The translations under genes and the position numbers were made by a program. Source: Brevundimonas sp. (GTDB lineage Bacteria; Pseudomonadota; Alphaproteobacteria; Caulobacterales; Caulobacteraceae). Taken from it: a DNA stretch of 64,000 bases. This document shows, piece by piece, positions 32,337 to 40,927 of this stretch (positions within the stretch are counted from its first letter, which is position 1; the number at the start of each line of letters is the position of its first letter). Location: the NCBI RefSeq assembly GCF_027484365.1, contig NZ_JAIXTC010000019.1, positions 124,001 through 188,000 on the forward strand, read 5' to 3'. Below the pieces are notes generated by a model. The model ran no database searches. It was not told where the DNA came from and worked only from the letters and a program-made list of their open reading frames with translations.

Positions 32337-32929
32337 CAGCGTGTTCCCTCTTCTCGGGATTTTCGGGCGTCTTCCAGGATCTCGAGGCCGCCCTTGGCGG
32401 CGATCAGCGCGACGAGGGCGCCGACCACCAGGTCCGGCCACGACCGGCCGAGCCAGAGGACGAGGCCGCCCGCGACCAGGATGCCGCCGTTGGAAATGAA
32501 GTCGTTGAAGCTGAAGGTCTCGGCCGCCCGCATGTTCACGTCGTCGACCTTGATCCGTTTTAGCAGCAGCAGGCACCACAGGTTCACGCCGGCGGCGACC
32601 ACGGCCATGACCATCATGGTCGGCCCGAGCGGCTCGGCCCCGGTCAGCCACCGCCGCACGACGTCGGCGATAACCCCGGCGGCGAAGATCAGGAGAAGGA
32701 CGCCCGACGCGCCGGCGGCGCGGGACTTCCAGGCTTCGGAGCGGCCCACGGCCAGGAAGCTGATCAGATAGACGACGCTGTCCGAGGCGTTGTCGAGCGC
32801 ATTGGCCAGCAAGGCGCTCGAATCGGCCAGCCAGCCCGCCAGGCCGAGCCCGACGAACAGAGCCGCGTTGAGCACCAGCACCCACAGGAGGATGCGTCGT
32901 TGATCGCGTTCGGCCGCTGGGCTGCTCAC
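32336..32929 (-). CDS. Cation diffusion facilitator-like transporter (compact)
   Basis: The 197-residue protein starts at GTG 32929 with CGGAG upstream; the frame is open to 33010 but that would overlap the DUF190 gene. Five to six membrane helices include SALLANALDNASDSVVYLIS, where the CDF-type metal site residues are Asn/Asp-x3-Asp, and MRAAETFSFNDFISNGGILV with the second site. It lacks the C-terminal cytoplasmic domain of typical CDF proteins. It probably exports Zn, Cd or Co by proton exchange. It lies between DUF190 and the P-type ATPase in the operon. Confidence 0.8.
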   Translation of the reverse strand: MSSPAAERDQRRILLWVLVLNAALFVGLGLAGWLADSSALLANALDNASDSVVYLISFLAVGRSEAWKSRAAGASGVLLLIFAAGVIADVVRRWLTGAEPLGPTMMVMAVVAAGVNLWCLLLLKRIKVDDVNMRAAETFSFNDFISNGGILVAGGLVLWLGRSWPDLVVGALVALIAAKGGLEILEDARKSREEGTR

Positions 32930-32942
32930 ATCATCGCTCCGC

Positions 32943-33278
32943 TCATGCCGGCGCGCTTGCCGTGTCCGGCCAGCGCAGGACCTCGACCGCCTCCAGGGTG
33001 ACCGGGCCAAGGTGTTCGAGATCGGCCAGCGTCTTCAGGAACGCCCGAAGCTTGGAGTCGTGATCGAGCAGTTCCACGATCAGGGACTGGTCGTCGTTCA
33101 GCACATGGCGGCGATGCAGGTGAGGGGTGTGGCCGAAGCCGACGAGCGCCTGCAGCACGGTCGCGCCGGCCAGGCCGGCGGACCGGGCCCGCTCGGCCAC
33201 GATTTCGAAGACCTTGCGGTCGCCGAAATAGGCGGCCTCGTCGGTGTAGATGCGCATCAGTTTGATGGGGTCGGGCAT
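32943..33278 (-). CDS. DUF190 family protein
   Basis: The 111-residue protein matches DUF190, a PII-like ferredoxin-fold protein: KLMRIYTDEAAYFGDRKVFE at the start, AGLAGATVLQALVGFGH in the middle and LIVELLDHDSKLRAFLKTL near the end. Relatives are found beside CDF, CrcB and RND metal transporters, where a signal- or metal-sensing function is suspected. It sits between czcA and the CDF gene on the minus strand, 53 bp after the czcA stop. Confidence 0.88.
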   Translation of the reverse strand: MPDPIKLMRIYTDEAAYFGDRKVFEIVAERARSAGLAGATVLQALVGFGHTPHLHRRHVLNDDQSLIVELLDHDSKLRAFLKTLADLEHLGPVTLEAVEVLRWPDTASAPA

Positions 33279-33331
33279 GGTCGCCTCCTGAAGGGGAATC
33301 CCCGCCGCCGATGCGACGGCGGGGATCGGGA

Positions 33332-36300
33332 CTATTCCGCCGGGACCGGCTCTGCGGCTGGCGCGTCGGTGGGTTTGGGACGCCGCCCCTCGGTCAAACC
33401 GAGGACCAGCCGGCTCATGGCCGGCAGGACGAGCAGCGTCAGCAGGGTCGCCGTGACCAGGCCGCCGATGACGACCATGGCCAGGGGCTTCTGCACCTCG
33501 GCGCCGGTGCCGTGGGCCAGGGCCATGGGCACGAAGCCGATGGCCGGGACGAGACCCGTCATGATGACCGGGCGGACCCGCTCCATGCAGCCCTCGATGA
33601 TGGAGCGGGAGAGCTCCATCCCGTCATCAAGCCGCTGCCGGATCGACGACATGACCACCAGGCCGTTCAGCACCGCGACCCCGGCCAGGCAGATGAAGCC
33701 CACCGCCGCCGACACCGAGAAGGAGATGCCGGTGAGGGCCAGGGCGAAGACCCCGCCCGCCAATCCCAATGGCACGGTGAGGAAGACCGCCACCGCCCGC
33801 CCGAACGTCCCCACGGCGAGGAAGAGCACCGCGAAGATGGCCAGGAAGCAGATCGGCACCACCAACGACAGACGGTCCGAGGCCGCCTTGAGGTTCTGGA
33901 ACTGGCCGCCCCACTCGATCCAGGAGCCGGCCGGCAGGGCGACCGTCTCCACCTTGGGCATGGCCTCCCTGACGAACGACCCGACGTCGCGACCGCGGAC
34001 GTTGGCCTGGACGACGACGCGGCGCTTGCCGTTCTCGCGGCTGATCTGGTTCAGCCCCTCGGCGAAGCGGAACGAGGCCACCTGACGCAAGGGCACGGAG
34101 GCCCGGGTGCGGCCCTCCGCTTCCGGCAGCATCACCGGGATGGCCCCGAGCGCATCAAGGTCGTGGCGGCTGGCGTTGGGCACGCGCACCACCACGTCGA
34201 AGCGGCGGTCGCCCTCGAACAGCTGCCCGGCCTCGCGCCCGCCCATGGCGGCGGCCACCGTATCGGCGACCTCTTCCACGGTCAGACCGAAGCGCGCGAT
34301 CGCGGCCCGGTCGAAGGTGACGTCCAGCGACGGCGCGCCGTCGGTCTGTTCGACCTTGACGTCGGCCGCGCCCGGAGTGGCGTTGAGTTGGGCCGCGATC
34401 TGGTTGGCCGTGGCCGTCAGCTTGTCGAGGTCGTCGCCATAGAGCTTGATGGCCACGTCGCCGCGCACGCCGGCGATCAGTTCGTTGAACCGCAGCTCGA
34501 TCGGCTGGCTGAGTTCATAGCCCTGACCGACCTGGGCGTTGGCCGCGGCCTCGACCCGCTCGATCACGTCCTCCTTGGTGTTCACCCCTTCCGGCCACTG
34601 GTCCTGTGGCTTGAGAATGATGAACCCGTCGGAGATGTTTGGCGGCATGGGATCGGTGGCGACCTCGGCGGTGCCGGTCTTGGAGAACATGACCTCGACC
34701 TCGGGCAGGGCGACGATCGCCCGCTCGACGCCGCGTTGCATGCGGATGGACTGCTCCACCGCCGTGGACGGCACCCGTTGGGAGGCCATGGCGAGGTTGC
34801 GTTCGTCCAGGGTGGGAATGAATTCCTGGCCGAGCATGGAGAAGACGATCCCGGCCACGGCGAATAGGGCCAGACCGCCTCCCACGAAAGGCCAGGGCCG
34901 GGCCACGGCCTGACGCAGCACCGGCTCGTATTTCGCCTTGATCCAGCGGATGACGAACACGTCCTTCTCGGAGACCTTGTTGCGCATCACCAGGGCGACC
35001 ATCGCCGGGATGAAGGTGATGGACAGGATGAAGGCCGCGACCAGGGCCAGCATCAGGGTGATGGCCATGGGCGAGAAGGTCTTGCCCTCGACGCCCTGGA
35101 AGGTCAGCAGCGGTGCGAAGACCAGCAGGATGATGGCCTGACCGTAGACGGTCGGCTTGATCATCTCCTGGGTGGCGATGGTGGTCTCCTCCAGCCGCTC
35201 GCGCAGGGTGAGTAGACGGCCTTCGTGGTGTTGGCGTTCGGACAGGCGCCTCAGACAGTTTTCGATGATGATCACCGAGCCGTCGACGATAAGGCCGAAA
35301 TCGAGCGCCCCCAGGCTCATCAGATTGCCCGACACTCCCATGAAATTCATGCCGATGGCGGTCATGAAGAAGGAGATCGGGATGATCGCCACCGCGATCA
35401 GGGCGGCGCGGACGTTGCCCAGCAGCAGGAACAGGGCGATGGCGACCAGGATGGCGCCCTCGATCAGGTTGCGCTGGACCGTCGAGATGGTGGCGTTGAC
35501 CAGCTTGGACCGGTCGAGGACCGGCGTGACCTTGATGCCCGGCGGCAGCGACCGGATGGTCGTCTCCAGCTGTTCGCCGACCGAACGGGCGACCGTGCGG
35601 CTGTTCTCGCCGATCAGCATCAGGGTGGTGCCGATGACGACCTCGTGGCCGTTCATCGTCGCCCCGCCGGTGCGGAGGTCGCCGCCGAGGCGAACGGCAG
35701 CGACGTCGCGAACGGCGACCGGGACGCCGCCGCGCGTGGCGACGATCGCTTCTTCGATCTGGCTGAGGCTGCGAATGCGGGCGTCAGCCCGCACCAGATA
35801 GGCCTCGCCGCCGCGCTCGACGAAGTTGGCGCCGACCGAGAGGTTGGCCGACTCCAGACCCTCGGCCAGTTCGCTGAACGAGACGCCGTACTGGGCCAGC
35901 CGCGTCGGGTCGGGCTCGACGACATATTGTTTCTCGAAGCCGCCGATGGTGTCGACGCCAGCGACGCCGTTCACCGACCGCAGCTGCGGCGCGATGATCC
36001 AGTCCTGCACGGTCCGGAGATAGGCCGCGCGGGAGATGTCGTCGGTCAGTCGATCGCCTTCAGGGGTCAGGAAGGACCCGTCCGACTGCCAGCCCGGCTG
36101 GCCGTTGCGTACGGTCGCGCCCCGCCCGCCCGGGTTGGTGAAGTCGATGGCGTACATGAACACTTCGCCCAGGCCCGTTGTGACGGGCCCGATCTGGGGC
36201 TGGACGCCCTCGGGCAGGCTTTCCTGGGCCTGAACGAGGCGTTCGCTGACCTGCTGGCGCGCGAAATAGAGGTCGACGTTCTCCTCGAAGATCACCGTGA

Positions 36301-36577
36301 CCTGCGAGAAGCCGTTACGCGACAGCGACCGCGTTTCCTGAAGGCCGGGAATGCCGGCCATGGCCGTCTCGACCGGGAAGGTGACACGCTTCTCGATCTC
36401 GACGGGCGAGAGCGAGGCGTCCTGGGTATTGATCTGAACCTGGTTGTTGGTGATGTCCGGCACGGCGTCGATGGGCAGCTGTGTCAGTTGCCAGGCGCCG
36501 TAGGTGGAAACCATCAGCACGAGGGCGATGATCATCCATCGCGCTCGCACCGACAGGGCCATGAGGTTGGCGATCAT
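33332..36577 (-). CDS. czcA: CzcA/CusA-type heavy-metal RND efflux pump
   Basis: The 1081-residue inner-membrane pump expels divalent cations using the proton gradient. N-terminal motif: LPIDAVPDITNNQVQINTQD. The proton-relay helix reads ALDFGLIVDGSVIIIEN (about residues 415-431), the D-D-E pattern of the Zn/Co/Cd subgroup (CzcA-like) rather than the Cu/Ag subgroup. Two large periplasmic loops and 12 membrane helices fit full length. It follows czcB by 3 bp. Substrate assignment rests on that motif and on the MerR-type regulator, and stays provisional. Confidence 0.93.
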   Translation of the reverse strand: MIANLMALSVRARWMIIALVLMVSTYGAWQLTQLPIDAVPDITNNQVQINTQDASLSPVEIEKRVTFPVETAMAGIPGLQETRSLSRNGFSQVTVIFEENVDLYFARQQVSERLVQAQESLPEGVQPQIGPVTTGLGEVFMYAIDFTNPGGRGATVRNGQPGWQSDGSFLTPEGDRLTDDISRAAYLRTVQDWIIAPQLRSVNGVAGVDTIGGFEKQYVVEPDPTRLAQYGVSFSELAEGLESANLSVGANFVERGGEAYLVRADARIRSLSQIEEAIVATRGGVPVAVRDVAAVRLGGDLRTGGATMNGHEVVIGTTLMLIGENSRTVARSVGEQLETTIRSLPPGIKVTPVLDRSKLVNATISTVQRNLIEGAILVAIALFLLLGNVRAALIAVAIIPISFFMTAIGMNFMGVSGNLMSLGALDFGLIVDGSVIIIENCLRRLSERQHHEGRLLTLRERLEETTIATQEMIKPTVYGQAIILLVFAPLLTFQGVEGKTFSPMAITLMLALVAAFILSITFIPAMVALVMRNKVSEKDVFVIRWIKAKYEPVLRQAVARPWPFVGGGLALFAVAGIVFSMLGQEFIPTLDERNLAMASQRVPSTAVEQSIRMQRGVERAIVALPEVEVMFSKTGTAEVATDPMPPNISDGFIILKPQDQWPEGVNTKEDVIERVEAAANAQVGQGYELSQPIELRFNELIAGVRGDVAIKLYGDDLDKLTATANQIAAQLNATPGAADVKVEQTDGAPSLDVTFDRAAIARFGLTVEEVADTVAAAMGGREAGQLFEGDRRFDVVVRVPNASRHDLDALGAIPVMLPEAEGRTRASVPLRQVASFRFAEGLNQISRENGKRRVVVQANVRGRDVGSFVREAMPKVETVALPAGSWIEWGGQFQNLKAASDRLSLVVPICFLAIFAVLFLAVGTFGRAVAVFLTVPLGLAGGVFALALTGISFSVSAAVGFICLAGVAVLNGLVVMSSIRQRLDDGMELSRSIIEGCMERVRPVIMTGLVPAIGFVPMALAHGTGAEVQKPLAMVVIGGLVTATLLTLLVLPAMSRLVLGLTEGRRPKPTDAPAAEPVPAE

Positions 36578-36580
36578 GGG

Positions 36581-37741
36581 CTAGTGCTCCACTTCGCCGG
36601 CGCCGAGCGCGGCCTTCAGCAGGAAGGCGTTGCGGGTGGCGACGGTCTGGCCCGCGGTCAGGCCGGAGGTGATCTGGGCCCGGCCGGCGCTGCGCTGGCC
36701 GACGATGACCGGCGCGGCGGTGAAGCCGGCGGCGGTCCTGAGGAACACCACTTCGCGGCCTTCGACGGTCTGGATGGCTTCCTCGGGCACCGAGACGCCC
36801 TCGCTCGTCCCGGCGTCGCGGGTGTAGATCCGCACCGCGATCGCCTGGCCGGGCCGCAAGCCGCCCACGCCCGAGACGTTGAGAAGCACGGTGGCGGCGC
36901 GGCTTTCCGCGTCCACGCCCGGGGTGATCGAGCGCACCGTCGCCTGGACCTCGCCTTCCGGCAGGGTGATGGTCGCCCGGTCGCCGGGGGCGATCCGGCC
37001 CGCGTCGTCAGCGGAGACCGAGGCCTGCACCTCGATCTGACTGGCGTTGGCGACGTGGAACAGTTCGGTCCCGGCCGTCACGAAGGCGCCGAGCGTCGCG
37101 TTCGATTCCGTCACCCGTCCATTGATCGGGCTGACCACGCCCGTGCTGCGACCGTCGCCGGAGACGCGGGCGGCGGCGGCGGCGGACGACGTCCGCCGGG
37201 ATTCCGCCTCGGCCTCGGCCAGGACGGTCTGGGCCGCCTCGAGATCCTGCCTCGCGGTGATCTTCGCGTCGAACAGCCGTTGCTCGCGGGCGAGCGCCTG
37301 CCGGGCGGCGGTCAGCCGGGCCTGGGCCGTCGCCCGCTCAGCGGCGATCGAGGAGGCTTCGCGGCTTTCAATGAGCGCGACGGTCTGGCCGGCGCGAACG
37401 CTGTCGCCGAGGCGGAGCGAGACTCGTGTGATCACGCCGTCAGCGCGGGCCGCGAGGACGGCCTCGCCCTGAGGCGTTCCGACGACGGTGCCCTGGGCGA
37501 CGATCTCGGCGCTCAGCGATCCGCTGCCCACCGGCGCCACGACGATGCCGGCCGCCTGAATGCGGGCGGCGTCCATCTCCAGGGCCTCGCCGGCGCCGTG
37601 TTCCTCTTCGGCTTCCGCAGCGGCTTCTGCCGGCGCTTCCGGACCACGGGTCATGCTCCAGACGGCGAACCCGCCGCCCAGGACGATCACGGCCGCCGCC
37701 GCGCCGCCGAGCAGGCGTTGCTGGTTGGTCAATCTCTTCAT
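36581..37741 (-). CDS. czcB: CzcB/CusB-type periplasmic adaptor (membrane fusion protein)
   Basis: The 386-residue adaptor has a single N-terminal anchor (LLGGAAAAVIVLGGGFAVWS), an acidic stretch (EAAAEAEEEHG), then a barrel-sandwich/lipoyl domain (GVITRVSLRLGDSVRAGQTV). A long coiled-coil hairpin (AEAESRRTSSAAAAA) and beta-barrel region (VVSPINGRVTESNATLGAFV) follow. It links the RND pump to the outer-membrane channel. ATG 37741 overlaps the czcC stop by 4 bases (ATGA). The frame stays open far upstream, but that part is antisense to czcC. Confidence 0.92.
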   Translation of the reverse strand: MKRLTNQQRLLGGAAAAVIVLGGGFAVWSMTRGPEAPAEAAAEAEEEHGAGEALEMDAARIQAAGIVVAPVGSGSLSAEIVAQGTVVGTPQGEAVLAARADGVITRVSLRLGDSVRAGQTVALIESREASSIAAERATAQARLTAARQALAREQRLFDAKITARQDLEAAQTVLAEAEAESRRTSSAAAAARVSGDGRSTGVVSPINGRVTESNATLGAFVTAGTELFHVANASQIEVQASVSADDAGRIAPGDRATITLPEGEVQATVRSITPGVDAESRAATVLLNVSGVGGLRPGQAIAVRIYTRDAGTSEGVSVPEEAIQTVEGREVVFLRTAAGFTAAPVIVGQRSAGRAQITSGLTAGQTVATRNAFLLKAALGAGEVEH

Positions 37742-38997
37742 CGGGCGGATCCTTCGGTTTCGGTGGCGCGGGTCAGGGCGGCGACGGCTTGCGCGCGCTC
37801 CAGCTCGGCGGTGATCATGTCGGCCTGGACGGTGTTGAGCGCCTCTTCGGCGTCGAGCACGTCCAGCAGGGTGAAGCGGCCGGCCGAGAAGCCTTCGCGT
37901 GCGATGCGCACGGCCTCGATCGCTTCGGGTTCGGCCTGGGTTTCGAGGAAGGCCAGTTGCGCCTCGGCCGTCCGAAGGGCGGCCTGGGCGTCCCGCGTCC
38001 GCCGGATGGCGCCGGCGAGGGCGGCATTGCGGCGGGCCTCGGCCCCGGTCCGCTCGGCATTGGCGGCGGCGATATTGCCCTGGTTGCGGTCGAACAGACC
38101 GATGGGCATGGACGCGCCGAACACGAGGGCGGTGTCGTCCGTTCCGCGGAACTGACGGGCGCCGACGCTGACGGTCACATCCGGACGCGACAGGGTGCGT
38201 TCCCGCTCGACCACGGCGATCGAGGTCGCGACCTCGGCCTCGGCCAGACGCACGTCGAGCGCGCTGGCCGGGTCGATGACGGCGCCCGGCGCTGACGGGG
38301 TCTCGGGCGCGGTCGGTTCGGGCAGGTCTTCGCCGCCGCCCCACAGGGCGGCGAGCGCCCGCTGGGCTTCGGCGTATTCGGCTTCCGCGGCCCGAACCCG
38401 TCCGACCGCTTCCAGGGCGGCCGTCCGCGCGCGCAGGGCCCGCAACGGCGGCTCTCGGCCGGCGTCCACCAGTTCGGTGGCGATGGTCTGCAGGTTGTCG
38501 GCGCGCAGGAACTGGTCGCGGGCCAGTTCGACCCGGCGGCTGTCCGCATAGGCCTCGGCGTAGGCGTCCCGCACCTGTTGTTCCAAGTCCGCACGGGCGA
38601 CGGCGAGGCGCAGCCGGGCGGCGTCCACCTCGGCCTGGGCGGCGCGCTCGCGGGCGGGCCGCTTGCCGCCGAGCTCAAACCGCTGGCCGACGCTCAGGGT
38701 GCTTTCCGCGTCGTCCACGCCGGAGAAGGCGCCCGTGCCGGCGAAATTCTCGACCTCGAGGCCGAGTTCGGGATTGGGCCGGAACCCGGCCTGTTGGGCG
38801 CGGCCGACGGCGGCGGCGACATCGGCCTCGGCGGCGGCCAGGGTTGGCGAGGAGGCCGCGGCGCGAGACAACGCCTCGGCCAGGGTGACGGGTTCGGCGA
38901 AGGCTGACCCTGGGGCCAGCATGGCCAGGATCGCCGCGAGGGTGATCGCGGCTCCGCCGGCCGCGGGGTGCGGCAGACGGCGATTAGGGGATGGCAT
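37738..38997 (-). CDS. czcC: CzcC-type outer-membrane efflux protein
   Basis: The 419-residue TolC-superfamily protein has a signal sequence (AITLAAILAMLAPGSAFA). It carries two OEP repeats with long helical arms, such as LAEALSRAAASSPTLAAAEADV and GLEVENFAGTGAFSG, and in the second half NIAAANAERTGAEAR and AREGFSAGRFTLLDVLDAEE. It forms the outer-membrane channel for the CzcCBA efflux complex. Start at ATG 38997; the upstream His-rich gene ends 55 bp away. Normal length for the family. Confidence 0.92.
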   Translation of the reverse strand: MPSPNRRLPHPAAGGAAITLAAILAMLAPGSAFAEPVTLAEALSRAAASSPTLAAAEADVAAAVGRAQQAGFRPNPELGLEVENFAGTGAFSGVDDAESTLSVGQRFELGGKRPARERAAQAEVDAARLRLAVARADLEQQVRDAYAEAYADSRRVELARDQFLRADNLQTIATELVDAGREPPLRALRARTAALEAVGRVRAAEAEYAEAQRALAALWGGGEDLPEPTAPETPSAPGAVIDPASALDVRLAEAEVATSIAVVERERTLSRPDVTVSVGARQFRGTDDTALVFGASMPIGLFDRNQGNIAAANAERTGAEARRNAALAGAIRRTRDAQAALRTAEAQLAFLETQAEPEAIEAVRIAREGFSAGRFTLLDVLDAEEALNTVQADMITAELERAQAVAALTRATETEGSAR

Positions 38998-39052
38998 AGG
39001 TCCTGTTTCCCGGATGGTTGACGTGGAGGGCGCGCGTTCGCGCGCAGTCCCG

Positions 39053-39445
39053 TCAGCCTCTGGGAGGGCGGTGCGGACCTGTGGGCATGCGGGACGGCAA
39101 GCCGTCCGCCAGCGGCAGAGCGTTCAGGTCCGCACCGGCATGGGTCACGATTGGCGCTTCGGAGGCTTGCGGCACAGCGATGCCGCTGTGGTGACAATGG
39201 CCGTGAGCGCAGATGGCGTGGCTGTCGGGTCCGCCCCCATCGCTGTCATCGCCGGGGATGTCGGCGATCAGGCTGGCGGCGGAGGACGTGGCCCCTTCGG
39301 GACCGCAGGTCGCCGCATCGACGGCGGAGACCAGGACGAACAGCGACAGGAACGCCGCGAGCAGCGCCGTCATCAGTCCATGCCTGATCGTAGGGAATCC
39401 CATGCGGTCCATTACCATGATCCGTCGCCGCTTCAATCGCGTCAT
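39053..39445 (-). CDS. Small exported His-rich protein preceding czcCBA
   Basis: The 130-residue product contains a membrane or signal helix (HGLMTALLAAFLSLFVLVSA) at about residues 22-42. A metal-suited cluster DSHAICAHGHCHHSG lies near 74-88, and the C-terminus is Pro/Arg-rich. ATG 39445 overlaps the methyltransferase stop (ATGA); an internal ATG at 39418 is possible. Small His/Cys proteins of this kind commonly precede czc/cnr-type operons in alphaproteobacteria and may bind metal in the periplasm. I do not know a family name. Confidence 0.65.
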   Translation of the reverse strand: MTRLKRRRIMVMDRMGFPTIRHGLMTALLAAFLSLFVLVSAVDAATCGPEGATSSAASLIADIPGDDSDGGGPDSHAICAHGHCHHSGIAVPQASEAPIVTHAGADLNALPLADGLPSRMPTGPHRPPRG

Positions 39446-40125
39446 CGTCGCACCGTCGGCGGCGCGGCTTCCGGGAGGGATCGCTCCGCCCGATAGAAGG
39501 AGATCGACCCGGTCAGCGTGGCCAGCGTTTCACACTCTCGAACATTGGCGAACCCCGCTTCGGCGATCAGCCGAGGCAGAACACCGTCCGCGTTCGGCTG
39601 GGTGTTCTCATAGCCGTCCAGCGATTGGACGATCCGGAACAGCAGCCGCATGACGCCCGCCTGGCGGCCGTAGTCGGCGATGTGCAGCGTTCCGCCCGGC
39701 TTGAGCGCCCGCAAGGCGGCCGCAAGTCCCCGGCGCTTTTCCTCCATCGGCAGTTGATGAAAGACCAGGCTGGACACGACCTTGTCCGCGACGCCGTCGC
39801 CGAGGATCGTGGCGACGTCGCGGGCGAAACCCTTGACGAAACGGATGTCCTGGCCGGCGGCGTCCGCCTTGGCCCCGGCGCGCCTCAGGATGTCGCCATC
39901 GGGATCGACGCCGATGATGCGCGCCCCCGGCGCCCGCTGCGCCAGGCTCACGGCGAACGAGCCGGTTCCGCAGCCGAGGTCGATGATCGTCTCGCCCGGC
40001 TTCGGCGCGACCTGGTCGAGCAACCGCGCCCGCCACACGCGTTCGCGCGTCAGCAGGGCGATGGCGGGATCATAGAAGCCGCTGAGGGCGGCATGACCGA
40101 GCGCGGGGGTGAAGCTCGCCGTCAC
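39442..40125 (-). CDS. Class I SAM-dependent methyltransferase in the metal operon
   Basis: The 227-residue protein has SAM motif I as IIDLGCGTGSFAVSLAQ at about residue 46 and acidic motif II in IIGVDPDGD. Motif IV-like VVSSLVFHQLPMEEK and motif VI-like ALKPGGTLHIADYG are also present. It resembles the ubiE/ArsM-like methyltransferase group but lacks the three cysteines of ArsM, so arsenic methylation is unlikely. GTG 40125 is chosen because it overlaps the CDF stop (GTGA). Its substrate is unknown; its fixed place inside the metal operon is notable. Confidence 0.82.
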   Translation of the reverse strand: MTASFTPALGHAALSGFYDPAIALLTRERVWRARLLDQVAPKPGETIIDLGCGTGSFAVSLAQRAPGARIIGVDPDGDILRRAGAKADAAGQDIRFVKGFARDVATILGDGVADKVVSSLVFHQLPMEEKRRGLAAALRALKPGGTLHIADYGRQAGVMRLLFRIVQSLDGYENTQPNADGVLPRLIAEAGFANVRECETLATLTGSISFYRAERSLPEAAPPTVRR

Positions 40126-40769
40126 GCCGCGGCCTTCAGTTCTTCCCGGGACTGTTTGAGGATCGACCAGGCCGACTGGAGGAACACCACCGCCAGGATC
40201 GCGCCAGCGATGAGATCGGGCCAGCGGGAGGCGGTCAGCCAGACGGCCACCCCCGTCGCCGCGACCACCAGGCTCTGGATCAGGTCGTTGCGCGTGCAGA
40301 GCCAGACCGAGCGGACATTGGCGTCGCCCTCGCGATGGCGGACCAGCAGGAGCGCGGCCAGGGCGTTGGCGAAGAAGCCCAGGCCGCCCAGTCCGGTGAT
40401 GACGAACCCCTCCGGCGCCGCCCCGGAGGTGGTGCGCCAGATCGCATAGCCCAGAATGAACAGCGCCAGAGCCGCGAGGCTCGCGCCCTTGACCACGGCG
40501 GCTCCGGACCGCACGGCGACCGAGCGGTCGATCACGGCCAGGCTGATGCCGTAGGTGGCGGCGTCGGCGAGGAAGTCCAGGGCGTTGGCGCCCAGTGACG
40601 CCGAACCCTGCAAAGCGGCGCCGCCGGCGATGGCCACGAAGGCAAGGCCGTTGATGGCGATCACCGCCATCAGGATACGGCGGTATGCCGGGGTGGCGCC
40701 GTCGAATTTGACGGTCGCGCCGCAGCCGCAGCTGGAGGCGGCCGGTTCGGAGGATGAGGGATGTTCGGT
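40122..40769 (-). CDS. Cation diffusion facilitator, first gene of the metal operon
   Basis: The 215-residue transporter has an N-terminal Cys motif (SCGCGATVKFDG) and about six helices. The CDF site is ANALDFLADAATYGISLAV (D-x3-D) with the second site in CTRNDLIQSLVVA. It lacks the C-terminal cytoplasmic domain, like the second CDF at 32336. I choose ATG 40769, preceded by AGGTGGAG. An upstream ATG at 40802 would lie before the expected transcription start of the MerR-type promoter (40794-40824). Probable Zn/Cd/Pb export. Confidence 0.85.
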   Translation of the reverse strand, partial: TEHPSSSEPAASSCGCGATVKFDGATPAYRRILMAVIAINGLAFVAIAGGAALQGSASLGANALDFLADAATYGISLAVIDRSVAVRSGAAVVKGASLAALALFILGYAIWRTTSGAAPEGFVITGLGGLGFFANALAALLLVRHREGDANVRSVWLCTRNDLIQSLVVAATGVAVWLTASRWPDLIAGAILAVVFLQSAWSILKQSREELKAAA

Positions 40770-40793
40770 CATTGAGCTCCACCTGTCATCGTC

Positions 40794-40824
40794 AGGATGC
40801 ATGCTCCAGCCGCTCGAGGATCAA
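40794..40824 (-). promoter_or_regulatory. MerR-type promoter for the 11-gene metal operon
   Basis: Minus-strand -35 TTGATC (40819-40824), a 19-bp spacer holding the near-dyad CTCGAG-CGG-CTGGAG, and -10 CATCCT (40794-40799). A long 19-bp spacer with a central dyad is the trademark of promoters activated by MerR-family regulators. It is the same arrangement, with nearly the same bases, as the divergent promoter at 40876-40906. Confidence 0.72.
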
Positions 40825-40875
40825 GTGCAAAAATGCGCAACCGCTGGCGCGGGCCGACCGGGCCGAAAAAGGGCC

Positions 40876-40906
40876 TTGATCCTCTAGTGGCTAGAGGGCG
40901 CACAAG
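40876..40906 (+). promoter_or_regulatory. MerR-type promoter for the lspA-MAPEG-merR group
   Basis: Plus-strand -35 TTGATC (40876-40881) is followed by a perfect dyad, CCTCTAG (40881-40887) and CTAGAGG (40891-40897), centred on TGG, and a 19-bp spacer to a weak -10 (CACAAG, 40901-40906). The dyad closely resembles PbrR/CadR operators. The MerR protein encoded at 42059 is the obvious regulator. Confidence 0.75.
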
Positions 40907-40927
40907 AGGGCGACAACAGGAGGCACC

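Noticed and set aside
30384..32771. 795-codon plus-strand frame over the P-type ATPase and CDF genes
   Set aside because: Translation is His/Arg/Gly-rich without domains; antisense to well-conserved transporters.
35225..38155. 976-codon plus-strand frame over czcA/czcB
   Set aside because: Shadow of the czc genes; no motif.
39442..40125. ArsM arsenite methyltransferase
   Set aside because: The SAM fold is present but the conserved arsenic-binding cysteines are not, and no ars genes are nearby.
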